Assembly (NCBI GenBank): GCA_964423615.1
Contig: CAYRFQ010000001.1
Coordinates: 248,001-312,000, forward strand
Direction of reading: 5' to 3'
Source of the DNA: CAYRFQ01 sp964423615
GTDB taxonomy: Bacteria; Planctomycetota; Planctomycetia; Gemmatales; Gemmataceae
Length of the DNA stretch: 64,000 nucleotides
Translations under genes and position numbers: made by a program
The notes under the pieces: model-generated
What the model was told of the DNA's origin: nothing
The model's database searches: none
Seen by the model: only the letters and a program-made list of their open reading frames with translations
Part shown: in pieces, positions 1 to 10,604 of the stretch
Layout: each line of letters opens with the position of its first letter
Numbering within the stretch: position 1 is the stretch's first letter

Positions 1-2514
1 CAACGTATGAGTCGGGATGGTGTCTTTGGGCCACACCAACGGAACCGGAAACTTTTTGGGGCCAACGTTTTCCTGTTTTTCCACACGCGCAGGTGGTGTA
101 AGTGGGAAGTCGTATTCCAGTTCCACGACTCCATTCTCCTCTGGTTTCACCAGTAATCGATTGTTTCCAGAGTCCAACTCTTTTCCACCTCGGATTACCT
201 CCGGTCGTCCACGAATTCCTGGCGGTAGTGTTAGGCTCACCACCCGACTTGACAGTCCCTTAGTTTTTTTCTCCTGGACTTGGAAATCGAAAGTAAGAGA
301 CTCTCGGACGACCGGGTGTGTCCCCCGGAGAAAGACATCGGCGGTGATCGTAACAGGAAGTGGCGATTGGTATTTCTGCCAGCGAAGGTCTATGGAGGTT
401 GGAGCTTGCGACGTTTGATGGACGACCTTGTGTTTCTCCACGAGCGTGTTTTTTCCCAATCCCTGGACATCGACCAACTCGAAATCGTCAATGATCTTAG
501 TACTCACAGAACTCGTACCCGAGATCGAGAACGGTTGGGGTAACTTCACTCGGGCAGCCAGCTGCTTCCGTTTCCCGTTTCCCGTTTCCCGTTTGCCTCT
601 GGCGGGATTGATTTGATAGGTTCCTTCGAGGATGACTGAAAAGGGCTCTGAATGGATCTGACTAAGTTTGACTCGTGCCGCGTTCGCCACGTCCGGATCT
701 GCATACAACTCACTTGGAAGAGGTTCCTGATCCTTGATCTGTTCATAGCAGTTGTACTTCGTCAGGGTAGGATACTCGACAAACCAATCAGGACGCATCC
801 CAACCGTTCCTACCGCCAAGACATTTGTTGGAAACGACATGGGGTTGATGGTAGCCAATTGCGAAAGCAGAGGAAAAGCGGCCGGAAGTGTTTGCGGAAG
901 GTCAAGGATCAACGAGTTCAAACCATTTTGTTTAGGAAACACTTGGATTTCCGAACGCAACCGGAGTTCCCACAAGCCCAGAGGGGATTTCTGAAGATAG
1001 AGAAAATGGTTCACCTTCGTTTCAACCAGGGCCGCAGCACGCTTCAATTCGAGGTCCAGTTGGGGGGGGACCTTGAGGCTCAGCTTAGGGTTACGGAAAG
1101 CAGCTGAATTAATCGCTGCCCCCAAATCGGTCGAGTCAAAAACGGCTTCGACGTTGGGAACCTCTTTTGGGAACTTCTCGGGAGGACGTCGGCGGAGATT
1201 TCCGTTGGTGCGGAAGTAAAAGTATTTTCCGATCTTGGCTTCCGGCAAAGCTCGAATCTGGATGGTCCCACTTTGGGGTTTGACCCCCTGAACGACGAAC
1301 GGGCCGAACAGAAAGCGTCGGTCTCGAGGGTGACGTTTATGACTCGCTTTCGCCACCACAACGAGTTTTTGCGTCGGTGGACCATCGATGATCCAAACGA
1401 GCGGAGACTTGCTGTCGCGACGAGAGGAGTATGTTTGATCCTCTGGTCCTTCAATGGAATCGATTTCGAAGTTTTTCGGAAGAAGCAGTCTCCATTTTTT
1501 GGGAGTGGGGTGGGATTCTTCGATCGTCAAGTTGGCCACACTTTCGACTTCGTCCCGCCGAACCAGAACGTCGATGTCCCAATCGCCGGAAACAATCGAT
1601 TTGCCAGGGGAACGCTCTGGTTGCTCTTTCCAACTCAAGACTAACTCCTCGGTGGGGGCGAAGGCGAGTTTCCAAACTCGGCTAAGGGCCTGTTGACCAG
1701 CAACTGGGCGTTGGCCAGACGTACCACGTGTGGCTTGTGCTTCCGTTGCCTTGCGGGGTTCGTTATTTACTAGGATTTCTTTCAACCCCTTTGGAAACTG
1801 GACTTCCAATGTCGTCACCGACGCCACTGGTAGACCCACCCTCAGAGTTCTCTTTGTCGTGGTGGTTCCCTCCCCTCTCTCGGTAATTGGGACTCGAAGG
1901 TGGAGAGTTACGCGATGCTCGCCAGCCTTGGGAATGTGGACAGTGTACCCCTCTTGCCTGTTTCCGCTTGGATAGTAGGGGTCGGATTTTCCGTCGAGAT
2001 CGCTGCCGTTAGGCAGCAGAACGGCGCTCTGTCCTCCAAGAAAAACGTCCATCTCGTCCTTGTAAGTAATCACGAAAAAGGACGCCTGGATGAGGGCTGC
2101 CCCGTTCTGGACCTCCCCACTCAACCGACACTCCACGACTGGGTGGGCCCTTGTTGACTTTTGGCCGTTTTTGAGGTTTGCAATCTGTTCCTTGAGTTGG
2201 TCGATTTGGTTTTGGAGAGCTTGGTATTGAGTTGGCGAGAGGACCACCGCCTCTGGGTAGAGTTTAACCGCATCTTTGATTTTGGGACAAACAACAACGA
2301 TCGTTCCCGAAGGCAACTTGATTTTCTCCAGGGACAGAGGGTTCGTTGTTTTCGGTTCCGGCTTTTTGAGTTGTTCTTTGGGCTTGAATCCGGCCTGCGT
2401 CACGCCCTTGTCATCGTCTTTGGTTCGCTCTTGAGCATTACCGAATGTACCCCCGTGCAGTAGCATGGTCGTGAGCACAAGCCAGTGCCAACCAATCCGT
2501 TGGAACCTCATCAT
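1..2514 (-). CDS. Large exported protein of unknown function, 3' end outside window
   Basis: An uninterrupted reading frame of about 838 codons runs from tandem ATG codons at 2514 and 2511 down to base 1 without a stop, so the C-terminus lies beyond the left edge. The N-terminus (MMRFQRIGWHWLVL...) has a basic start and a hydrophobic core ending near ...TFGNAQ, a plausible Sec signal peptide. A short heptad-like stretch (YQALQNQIDQLKEQIANLKNGQ, around residue 100) suggests a coiled coil, followed by long beta-rich segments with no motif I recognise. It resembles large secreted proteins of planctomycetes only in general character. An in-frame run of three TTTCCCG heptamers at 571-591 encodes a basic stretch. 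The open frame is seen directly; export is inferred; the function is unknown. Confidence 0.85.
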   Translation of the reverse strand, partial: MMRFQRIGWHWLVLTTMLLHGGTFGNAQERTKDDDKGVTQAGFKPKEQLKKPEPKTTNPLSLEKIKLPSGTIVVVCPKIKDAVKLYPEAVVLSPTQYQALQNQIDQLKEQIANLKNGQKSTRAHPVVECRLSGEVQNGAALIQASFFVITYKDEMDVFLGGQSAVLLPNGSDLDGKSDPYYPSGNRQEGYTVHIPKAGEHRVTLHLRVPITERGEGTTTTKRTLRVGLPVASVTTLEVQFPKGLKEILVNNEPRKATEAQATRGTSGQRPVAGQQALSRVWKLAFAPTEELVLSWKEQPERSPGKSIVSGDWDIDVLVRRDEVESVANLTIEESHPTPKKWRLLLPKNFEIDSIEGPEDQTYSSRRDSKSPLVWIIDGPPTQKLVVVAKASHKRHPRDRRFLFGPFVVQGVKPQSGTIQIRALPEAKIGKYFYFRTNGNLRRRPPEKFPKEVPNVEAVFDSTDLGAAINSAAFRNPKLSLKVPPQLDLELKRAAALVETKVNHFLYLQKSPLGLWELRLRSEIQVFPKQNGLNSLILDLPQTLPAAFPLLSQLATINPMSFPTNVLAVGTVGMRPDWFVEYPTLTKYNCYEQIKDQEPLPSELYADPDVANAARVKLSQIHSEPFSVILEGTYQINPARGKRETGNGKRKQLAARVKLPQPFSISGTSSVSTKIIDDFELVDVQGLGKNTLVEKHKVVHQTSQAPTSIDLRWQKYQSPLPVTITADVFLRGTHPVVRESLTFDFQVQEKKTKGLSSRVVSLTLPPGIRGRPEVIRGGKELDSGNNRLLVKPEENGVVELEYDFPLTPPARVEKQENVGPKKFPVPLVWPKDTIPTHTL
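571..591. repeat. Three tandem TTTCCCG heptamers inside a coding region
   Basis: Three perfect copies of TTTCCCG (plus strand) lie inside the minus-strand exported-protein gene, flanked by partial copies. The three units together span exactly seven codons, so the frame is kept, but gain or loss of one 7-bp unit would shift it. Confidence 0.85.
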
Positions 2515-2966
2515 CTGACTCACCGTCCTTCCCGAAGTCAGAAAGCGAACGCCAAAAGGCAAAAGTTCTGTACCTATTCGCTTCTGTCTTCGACCTTAAA
2601 ATCGTGCAAGGTTGCTTGGTTCGTTGCCGCTCCGACGTGTTGTTGTAAGAAGTCCGGCAAACTTTCTAAGTTCATGTCCGTTTGTTGCACGTGGCTGTGA
2701 AGTATGGGGGACTCTCGACAGAACAGAATTCCATTATACCGAACAGGATCTTTTGGAAATGCCTGATTATTGGATTTGACAGAATCGAGATTTTGGGAAA
2801 GATTCGACAGAACAAATATGCCGATTTTGCGAGAACTGAAGACACCAGATCACAATCGATGCACTTAGTTTAGGGCGTTTTCGCATATGTCGGTCCGCGT
2901 TTGGTCGCAAGGTCGCTTTTGGAGACGGTAAAGATTGGAGGTAAGTAAACGAAACGCTCTTATGTT
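2515..2966. other. Intergenic region, no gene seen
   Basis: A 452-bp, rather AT-rich spacer between the 3' end of hypD and the start of the left-edge gene, both on the minus strand. It should hold the promoter of the left-edge gene, but I could not pick a convincing -35/-10 pair. No RNA gene or coding stretch is apparent. Confidence 0.5.
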
Positions 2967-4102
<1,136 letters not shown>

Positions 4103-4106
<4 letters not shown>

Positions 4107-4354
4107 GGAGTGGGTTCCTGCAATTCGTCGAGTTGGTTCATCTCCGCGAGGATCTCGAAGACTCGTTGCGCCTCTTCCTCGTCGATGCACGAAAGCGCGA
4201 ACCCGACATGCACCAGAACGTAATTTCCCGGCAGAGCTTGCGGGACGTGTTCCAAACAAGCTCGCTTGAGCACCCCCCCGAAATCGATCTTGCCCATCCG
4301 AACTCCGTGTTCTTGATAGGTTTCAACGACTTTTCCAGGAATCCCTAAGCACAT
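4103..4354 (-). CDS. hypC: Hydrogenase maturation chaperone HypC
   Basis: Small (83-residue) HypC/HupF-family chaperone that partners HypD and delivers the iron cofactor to the [NiFe]-hydrogenase large subunit. The start at 4354 gives the diagnostic N-terminus MCLGIPGKV, whose Cys2 becomes essential after removal of Met1; a start 14 codons upstream would bury that cysteine, so it is rejected. The stop overlaps the hypD start by ATGA, indicating translational coupling. The pair is transcribed away from the large propeller gene, with a 450-bp shared upstream region. Confidence 0.95.
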
Positions 4355-4804
4355 AGCGGCCTCGTTTTTCGAAAAGGAGAGTGAGATAGTCGCCAAAGGA
4401 AAAGAATATCTCTTTCCCAGCTGATGGTGAGACTATCGATCTGCAGGACAAGAAGTTACCGAGATGACGTGCTGAAACACCTTGGTAGGGTGTAACGATC
4501 TTGTGATGGCAGACACCTCGCTCGGAAAACGGGAACTTGTTAACGCGACAATTCCAAGGGCATGTGTTTCCGTTCCACTTATTACCTCGGAAACTCTCGG
4601 CTCCTTCCAGTACTGTACGAGAAGGCCTCTTGTAGCTCAACACTTTCGCGCCAATGTCTGGGATCGTGCCGTTGGTCTCAGCTGTCTCACACATCGAATC
4701 TTCTTGTTGGTCTGTTTGTCGGTTTCGTCAAGGTCCATAAAATGAGTCTAAATATTCGGACTCTTTCCTATTCGACACATTCACATTCACAGGGGACAAC
4801 GTCC
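4355..4804. other. Divergent intergenic region
   Basis: A 450-bp spacer that must contain the promoters of hypCD (minus) and of the propeller protein (plus). The plus frame is open from 4562, with an alternative ATG at 4742, but the sequence before 4805 does not look like a conserved N-terminus. No clear promoter or RNA gene was identified. Confidence 0.5.
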
Positions 4805-7800
4805 ATGAAATCACTCCGCATACTGCGGGATGCCAGAACCCGCACAGAACGCTCGGCGAGTGAAGAAACGACACTCGCTAGTGTGTGCTGGAAACACCTG
4901 CAGGCGTTCCGCCTTCGGTTGGTGGTGGTCATTGGGCTGTTGGTCGGTTGTTCGGGGGTCCAGGCTCGCGCAGCAGATTGGCCGACTTATCGTCAGAATG
5001 CCCAGCGAACCGGTTCGACTCCCGAAAAGTTGAAAATGCCACTGAAGCAACGTTGGGTGTATTCGGCTCCGACCAAGCCTCGTCTTGCTTGGGCTGGTCC
5101 CGACGGGCGAACGATCGAACTTCAAAAGCTCAAGCACCGAGTCAAATTCGATGACACGTTCCAGGTAGTTTGTATGGACAACCGAGTTTACTTCGGTTCC
5201 TCGGTCGATCATCACGTTCGAAGTTTCGACATTGCAACTGGTCGGGAAGTCTGGGCCTTCGCAACGGGAGCTGGTGTTCGTCTTGCACCCACCGTCTGGG
5301 AAGGGCGTGTGTACTTTGGTTCCGACGACGGCTACGCGTATTGCGTGAGTGCCGATTCCGGGAAGTTAGTATGGAAACGACGTCCTGGACCCGCTGACGA
5401 ATGGTTTTTGGGCCGTGGTGAGATGATCTCTCGTTGGCCAGTTCGGACGGGCGTGACGATCTACGACGACATTGCCTATTTCGGCGCGGGGATCTTTCCC
5501 CACGAAGACGTCTTCCTTTGGGCGGTCGATGCCAAAACCGGGAAGACCGTCTGGAAACGAGACGACATCAGCTCTGAAGAAGCTGGACGAAACGCCCTCT
5601 CGCCGCAGGGGTATTTGTTGGCCAACGAAAAGTATTTGGTCGTTCCCTCGGCCCGCGCGTTGCCCGTTTGCTTCGACCGAAACACGGGTAAACAACTCCA
5701 CTCGCGCCGAGTGAGCTGGCGCCGCGAGGGCGTGCTCGGTGGTTTCCGAGCAGTCCTTGCCGACGGACAAATTTATGCGTCGGGACCACACCAAATGGTT
5801 GCGTTGAAACAAGAAACCGGAGACCTTGGCTACGCCACGATCCCCGGTGAGGAAATCGTTTTCGCCGGGAAGCACACCTATTCCGTTACGGGAAGGAAAT
5901 TGCAAAAGCTCAACCGTGCGGATTTCGCAAAGACGAGCAAGGAACGCAACGCCTTAACACAGTCGATGAAATCCCTTTACCGAAAGCTCACTCGACCTGA
6001 CGCCGACAAAGTAGCCCTTCAGGAGCAGTTTCAAACGGCCCTCAAGGAACTCGGCGCTCTGAACAAAAAAGGCATTGCGTGGAGCGTTCGGACTACTGGC
6101 GATGATTGTCTCCTGGCGACCAAGGAACATGTTTTCGTCGGGGACGAAGACGGCGTGGAAGGTTACAGCACAGAAACGGGCAAACGAGTCTGGAACCAAA
6201 AAGTAGATGGGACCGTCCGCGGACTGATCGCGGCCAACGGCTTCCTGTTCGTCAGCACGACAAAGGGCAAGGTTTACGCTTTTGCCGACGCAGCCCAAGA
6301 ATCCACCGAAGTCATCCAACAACCAAAGCTCGCTGCGAATCCATATCCCAACGACGAATTCACCAAGCGTTACGAAACGGCAGCCAAGAACATCCTCAAG
6401 AATACCAATACCAATCGCGGTTTCTGTCTCGTTTTGGGGGCCGGAGAAGGTCGCTTGGCCTACGAACTCGCCAAGCGGAGTCGACTCAAAATATACGGCA
6501 TTGAGCCCAACCAAGCGAAGGTCGCCAAGGCTCGAGAAATGTTGAGCAGGGCCGGTCTTTACGGCCATCGTGTCACAATTCATCAAGCCGATTTGGGCGA
6601 CATTCCCTATTCCAATTATTTCGCGAACCTGGTCGTTTCCGACGAATTTGTCCGCACGGGCGAACTGAGTGGAAATCCAAAAAACTTCCTCCGGCACGTG
6701 AAGCCTTTGGGCGGCATCGTCTACTTGACTCGAGGGACGGATCAAATCACCGACAAAAAGGTCCGTTCTTGGGTCAAGCAACTAGCCTCGGATGAACCGG
6801 GCGAGATCAACAGCGACAGCAAAGCCGTCTCCTTCTTGCGAGGCAAACTCGAAGGCGCCGCCAACTGGTCGCACCAATACGGCGATCCGAATAACACGGC
6901 CTTCGTCCCGGACACCCGCATCAAGGGAGGCCTCGGGGTTCTGTGGTATGGTGATCCAGGCCCCGGAAAAATGGTCAACCGTCATGAAGGTGCCGTCGGC
7001 CCGATCTCCATCAACGGGCGACTGATCGTTCAGGGACAGACGAGTGTCATGGCTTACGATGCCTACAACGGACTCTTTCTCTGGGAACATCAGAACCCTG
7101 GCGTTTACAGAACAGGTGTATTCCAAAACGCCAACCCAAGCAACCTCATCGGAAGTGATGACAGCGTATTCGTCATGGAAGACGACGTCGTCGTCGAAAT
7201 CGACGCCGCCTCTGGCAAACTCGTCCGGAGGCACACACTTCCCGAAGGTAAACGAAAAGAGTACGCCTGGGGCTACATCGGATACCGTGACGGTTACTTG
7301 ATCGGTACCGTGACGCTCAAAAAAGAGTTGGCGGCTCGGTTGCGTCGTCGCGGACGCAAGTTCGGCGGCAAGACCGACGACATCTTCGCCATCGACGTCA
7401 AGACCGGCAAGCGTGTTTGGACCTACAACGGCAAGAGTATTTCGCCCCAGACGATCGCCGTCGGGCAAGACCGGATTTACTTCATCGATAGTTCCATTAC
7501 GTCAGAGGAGCGTCAAGCAATCCTTCGACGGGATCGAGCCAAACTCAAGGCTCTCAAAGGAGACGAGGCCAGAGAAGCCGAACGACGACGCAAAGAAGCC
7601 GACGTCCGTATGGCCACCGCCATCGACCTCAAGACAGGAAAGAAAATCTGGGCGACTTCCGTCGACGTGACCGACTGTAGCGACATTGGCATCGGTGGCG
7701 GGAAGCTCACCCTCATGTACAACCAGGGAACGTTGGTCCTTGGCGGGGCTAACGCGAATGGGCATTACTGGCGACAATTCCTCAAAGGTGAGTTCAAGCG

Positions 7801-8839
7801 TCGACGTCTCGTGGCGCTCTCGGCGAAAGACGGCAAGCTGTTGTGGGCCAAAGACGCCAACTACCGCCACCGACCTATCATCGTCGAAAGCAAGATCATC
7901 GCCGAGCCATGGGCTTATAACTTGTTCACGGGCACACAAATCATGCGAAAGCACCCGTTGACTGGTCAAGAAGTCCCCTGGAGTATGTACCGGCCCGGTC
8001 ACCACTGTGGGATGCTCACCGCCTGTACGAATTTCTTGATGTTCCGGTCTGGTTCCACAGGTTTCTACGACCTCTATAACGATAGCGGAACACAGCACTT
8101 CGCTGGGCACCGTTTGGGATGTTGGATTAACGCCATCCCGGCCAACGGTTTGGTCATGATCCCCGAAGCGAGCGCTGGGTGTGTCTGTCAGTTCTCGATT
8201 GCCTCGACCATCGTGATGGAGCCACGCGAAGCTCGAAGGCCTTGGGCGATTTACAGCTCGGTTGGGTCCGGAACGCCTGTCGAGCGAATGGGACTTAACC
8301 TCGGTGCCCCTGGAGACCGCAAGGACGCTGGTGGAAACGTTTGGCTCGCGTACCCACGTCCGAACGCGCTTCGGCACGTCGGTCTGGACCTTGAACTCGA
8401 CATCGACCCACTGTTCCACAAGGGTGGCGGGTACAAGAATGTGAGTGCTAGATTGTCTAAAATCAAAGCAACGAACGCACCGAAGTGGGTGTTCACTTCG
8501 CAAGCGCGAGGTCTTAAGTCGGCCATCTTGCCGTTGCTCGGAAAGAAGGACCAGCCAGCGAAATACACCGTCCGTTTGTTCTTTGCCGACATCGAGGGCC
8601 AGAACAAACTTGGACAACGTCGCTTTGACGTAAAACTCCAGGGCAAAACCGTTCTCAAGAACTTCGATCCGGCCAACGCCCTCGAAGAAGGTCAAACGGT
8701 GGTCATTCGTGAGTTCGAGAACATCACGGTTCGATCGGATCTTGCGATCACATTGGTCCCGTCGGTCGATAATCCGACCGATGACCAAATGCCTATTCTC
8801 AATGCGATCGAGGTTGTCCGACAACGATCGACACGGTAA
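4805..8839 (+). CDS. Exported PQQ-type beta-propeller protein with internal methyltransferase-like domain
   Basis: The 1344-residue product starts with a long basic region, a hydrophobic segment near residues 36-50 (with a possible lipobox LVGC, and an ARA-AD signal-peptidase-I-like site just after) and then ADWPTYRQNAQRTG, the usual opening of planctomycete PQQ-binding-like propellers. Repeats of the type 'DxxTGKxVW' (DAKTGKTVWKRD, STETGKRVWNQK, DVKTGKRVWTYN, DLKTGKKIWATS) mark the blades. Between blade sets, about residues 535-645, lies a Rossmann methyltransferase-like segment: VLGAGEGRLAYELA, the acidic strand end YGIEPN, and a HQADLGDIPYSN patch. The last roughly 130 residues (YTVRLFFADIEG...FDVKLQGK...LNAIEVV) resemble a malectin-like carbohydrate-binding fold. 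The ATG at 4805 is preceded by AGGGGAC. The substrate is unknown. Confidence 0.85.
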   Translation: MKSLRILRDARTRTERSASEETTLASVCWKHLQAFRLRLVVVIGLLVGCSGVQARAADWPTYRQNAQRTGSTPEKLKMPLKQRWVYSAPTKPRLAWAGPDGRTIELQKLKHRVKFDDTFQVVCMDNRVYFGSSVDHHVRSFDIATGREVWAFATGAGVRLAPTVWEGRVYFGSDDGYAYCVSADSGKLVWKRRPGPADEWFLGRGEMISRWPVRTGVTIYDDIAYFGAGIFPHEDVFLWAVDAKTGKTVWKRDDISSEEAGRNALSPQGYLLANEKYLVVPSARALPVCFDRNTGKQLHSRRVSWRREGVLGGFRAVLADGQIYASGPHQMVALKQETGDLGYATIPGEEIVFAGKHTYSVTGRKLQKLNRADFAKTSKERNALTQSMKSLYRKLTRPDADKVALQEQFQTALKELGALNKKGIAWSVRTTGDDCLLATKEHVFVGDEDGVEGYSTETGKRVWNQKVDGTVRGLIAANGFLFVSTTKGKVYAFADAAQESTEVIQQPKLAANPYPNDEFTKRYETAAKNILKNTNTNRGFCLVLGAGEGRLAYELAKRSRLKIYGIEPNQAKVAKAREMLSRAGLYGHRVTIHQADLGDIPYSNYFANLVVSDEFVRTGELSGNPKNFLRHVKPLGGIVYLTRGTDQITDKKVRSWVKQLASDEPGEINSDSKAVSFLRGKLEGAANWSHQYGDPNNTAFVPDTRIKGGLGVLWYGDPGPGKMVNRHEGAVGPISINGRLIVQGQTSVMAYDAYNGLFLWEHQNPGVYRTGVFQNANPSNLIGSDDSVFVMEDDVVVEIDAASGKLVRRHTLPEGKRKEYAWGYIGYRDGYLIGTVTLKKELAARLRRRGRKFGGKTDDIFAIDVKTGKRVWTYNGKSISPQTIAVGQDRIYFIDSSITSEERQAILRRDRAKLKALKGDEAREAERRRKEADVRMATAIDLKTGKKIWATSVDVTDCSDIGIGGGKLTLMYNQGTLVLGGANANGHYWRQFLKGEFKRRRLVALSAKDGKLLWAKDANYRHRPIIVESKIIAEPWAYNLFTGTQIMRKHPLTGQEVPWSMYRPGHHCGMLTACTNFLMFRSGSTGFYDLYNDSGTQHFAGHRLGCWINAIPANGLVMIPEASAGCVCQFSIASTIVMEPREARRPWAIYSSVGSGTPVERMGLNLGAPGDRKDAGGNVWLAYPRPNALRHVGLDLELDIDPLFHKGGGYKNVSARLSKIKATNAPKWVFTSQARGLKSAILPLLGKKDQPAKYTVRLFFADIEGQNKLGQRRFDVKLQGKTVLKNFDPANALEEGQTVVIREFENITVRSDLAITLVPSVDNPTDDQMPILNAIEVVRQRSTR

Positions 8840-8877
8840 TCCTTCCCGCCGAAAAACGAAGCCATGGAGAGCACAGT

Positions 8878-8895
8878 GAAAAACTCAAGAGTTTC
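8878..8895. terminator. Weak terminator-like hairpin between convergent genes
   Basis: AAACTC-AA-GAGTTT followed by TCTTCTTTG lies between the convergent ends of the propeller gene and the TPR gene. The stem is only six base pairs, so the call is weak. Confidence 0.3.
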
Positions 8896-8939
8896 TTCTT
8901 TGTGATCTCTTTGGCTTTTGTTTCTGGCCGTCAACCGAT

Positions 8940-10604
8940 CTACTTGGAGTATTTCTTGATCTTGGCTTCGACTTGCTTCTTGGTTTCTTCGTCTCGACGA
9001 GACGATCCTGCCACAGTCACACCTGTCTTCCACGCCTCGAGTGCAGCGTCGGTTTCACCAAGTTTGTGCAATACATCTCCAAGGTGGTCGTAGATCTCGA
9101 CATGTTTCCCGTCTTTGTACTTGACGGCCTCTAACAGAACTTTTTTAGCTTCCATGTATTTTTTCTGTTTGAACAGAACCCACCCAAGGCTGTCCAAATA
9201 CACACCGCTATCGTGGTCGTCCTCGGGTTTCAGGTCTTTGAGTTTCGCTCGCCGCTTTTTATCTACGATGAGAGCCTTGCGAATGTACTGCTCAGCTTTT
9301 TCCAATTGGATATCGTGGTCGGCCATGAAGTAACCGAGATTGTTGTAGTAGGTCGGTTCGGTAGGATGGCGTTGGATGAGCCTTTCCAACTGTTCGATGG
9401 CCTTGTTGACTTGTCCGATGTCCGGGTAGATGTTGCTCAAGACGGAACGAAATCGATCTTCTTCCTTTCCTTTTTCATCGGGGCTCAAATTTTCGTCGTT
9501 GCGAACTTCTTCGATCAGGTCTTCGTAAAATCGGGCGGCTTCTTTCAACTGACCGGCGTCTTGCAGTACGGCGGCATGGATCGCCCGGAATCGCCAGTGC
9601 TTTCTTTGCTCGATGAGTTTCGATGTGAGGGCGAGGGCTTGTTTGTAATTTTTTTGTTGGATCAATGATTCGGCGAGCCAAATTACGTACGTGGGATCGC
9701 CCGGATTTCGTTGGCTTAACGTTTTGAGTTGCTCGACGGCTTTTTCGATTCGCCCGAGTTTCGTGTATATTTTGCTCAGAATGAACCGGAACTCGTCTTG
9801 TTGTTCTCCTCGAGTTGCGTTGTCGAGCTTTTTATCCTTGCCGACTAGCTGGATCAGTTCGTCGTACGCTTCGGCGGCTTCTTTGAGCTTCCCGGCTTCG
9901 CGTAAGACAGTGGCTCGGACGACTCGAAACTGCCATCCGTCGTCGACCTTGACGAGCTTTTCGGCGAGGTCCAAAGCCTTCTTGAAATCGCCTTGCTTGG
10001 AGATGGTCTTGACGAGCAAGACATAGACGCCCGGTCTTAGTCGGGCAGCACTGTCGTAGTTGAAGTCCTGAACGAACTCGAGTTCACCATCTGGCGTTTT
10101 CGCCAACATTCGAACTACACGTGGGACCTTCGGGCCTGTTCTTAGAGCCAGAAATTCCTTACAAACTTCGGCGGTCTTCTTGTAGTCCTTGCTCTGATAG
10201 TAGAGGACCATGAGCCCACCGTAGGAGTTCAATAGCTTCTGGGTGCTCTCCAATTTCGCAGCTCGATTCGCACAGATGCGGTAAAATTGAGCTGCCTCCT
10301 TGTTTAACTCAAGGCCTTGAGCGACTTGGGAAAGAACCCACGCGCCGTTGTAAGTGACGGCTTTAGGGTTGGCCTTGAGTTGTTGTTGCGCGTAGCGGAC
10401 CAAACGTTTGGCAGCCTTCTTGTCTTTGGCCAACAAACGTACTTGGGTTTGACTGACCCTGTCTCCGGTCAGTTCGTTGATTTCTTGAAGTTGTTGGTTG
10501 AGGGCACCGGTTTCGGATTTATCTTGGGCCGAAAGGGGGGGCGAACAGAGGGTTGTGAGCAGCATTGCTGCGAGGATAAACAAACGCAAGTGAATTGGCA
10601 GCAT
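8940..10604 (-). CDS. Exported tetratricopeptide-repeat protein
   Basis: The 554-residue product begins MLPIHLRLFILAAMLLTTLCSPPLSAQ, a good Sec signal peptide with cleavage expected near SAQ. The rest is a chain of helical repeats with TPR signatures, for example DLAEKLVKVDDGWQFRVV, IEQLERLIQRHPTEPTYYNNLGYFMAD and YLDSLGWVLFKQKKYMEAKK. Two internal blocks repeat each other (LKEAAEAYDELIQLV... and LKEAARFYEDLIEEV...). It should act outside the cytoplasmic membrane as a protein-interaction scaffold. It is convergent with the propeller gene, 100 bp apart. The partner is unknown. Confidence 0.88.
   Translation of the reverse strand: MLPIHLRLFILAAMLLTTLCSPPLSAQDKSETGALNQQLQEINELTGDRVSQTQVRLLAKDKKAAKRLVRYAQQQLKANPKAVTYNGAWVLSQVAQGLELNKEAAQFYRICANRAAKLESTQKLLNSYGGLMVLYYQSKDYKKTAEVCKEFLALRTGPKVPRVVRMLAKTPDGELEFVQDFNYDSAARLRPGVYVLLVKTISKQGDFKKALDLAEKLVKVDDGWQFRVVRATVLREAGKLKEAAEAYDELIQLVGKDKKLDNATRGEQQDEFRFILSKIYTKLGRIEKAVEQLKTLSQRNPGDPTYVIWLAESLIQQKNYKQALALTSKLIEQRKHWRFRAIHAAVLQDAGQLKEAARFYEDLIEEVRNDENLSPDEKGKEEDRFRSVLSNIYPDIGQVNKAIEQLERLIQRHPTEPTYYNNLGYFMADHDIQLEKAEQYIRKALIVDKKRRAKLKDLKPEDDHDSGVYLDSLGWVLFKQKKYMEAKKVLLEAVKYKDGKHVEIYDHLGDVLHKLGETDAALEAWKTGVTVAGSSRRDEETKKQVEAKIKKYSK

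Noticed and set aside
17..418. Short plus-strand open frames across 17-2463
   Set aside because: They are antisense shadows of one long uninterrupted minus-strand frame (1-2514) that starts with a signal peptide.
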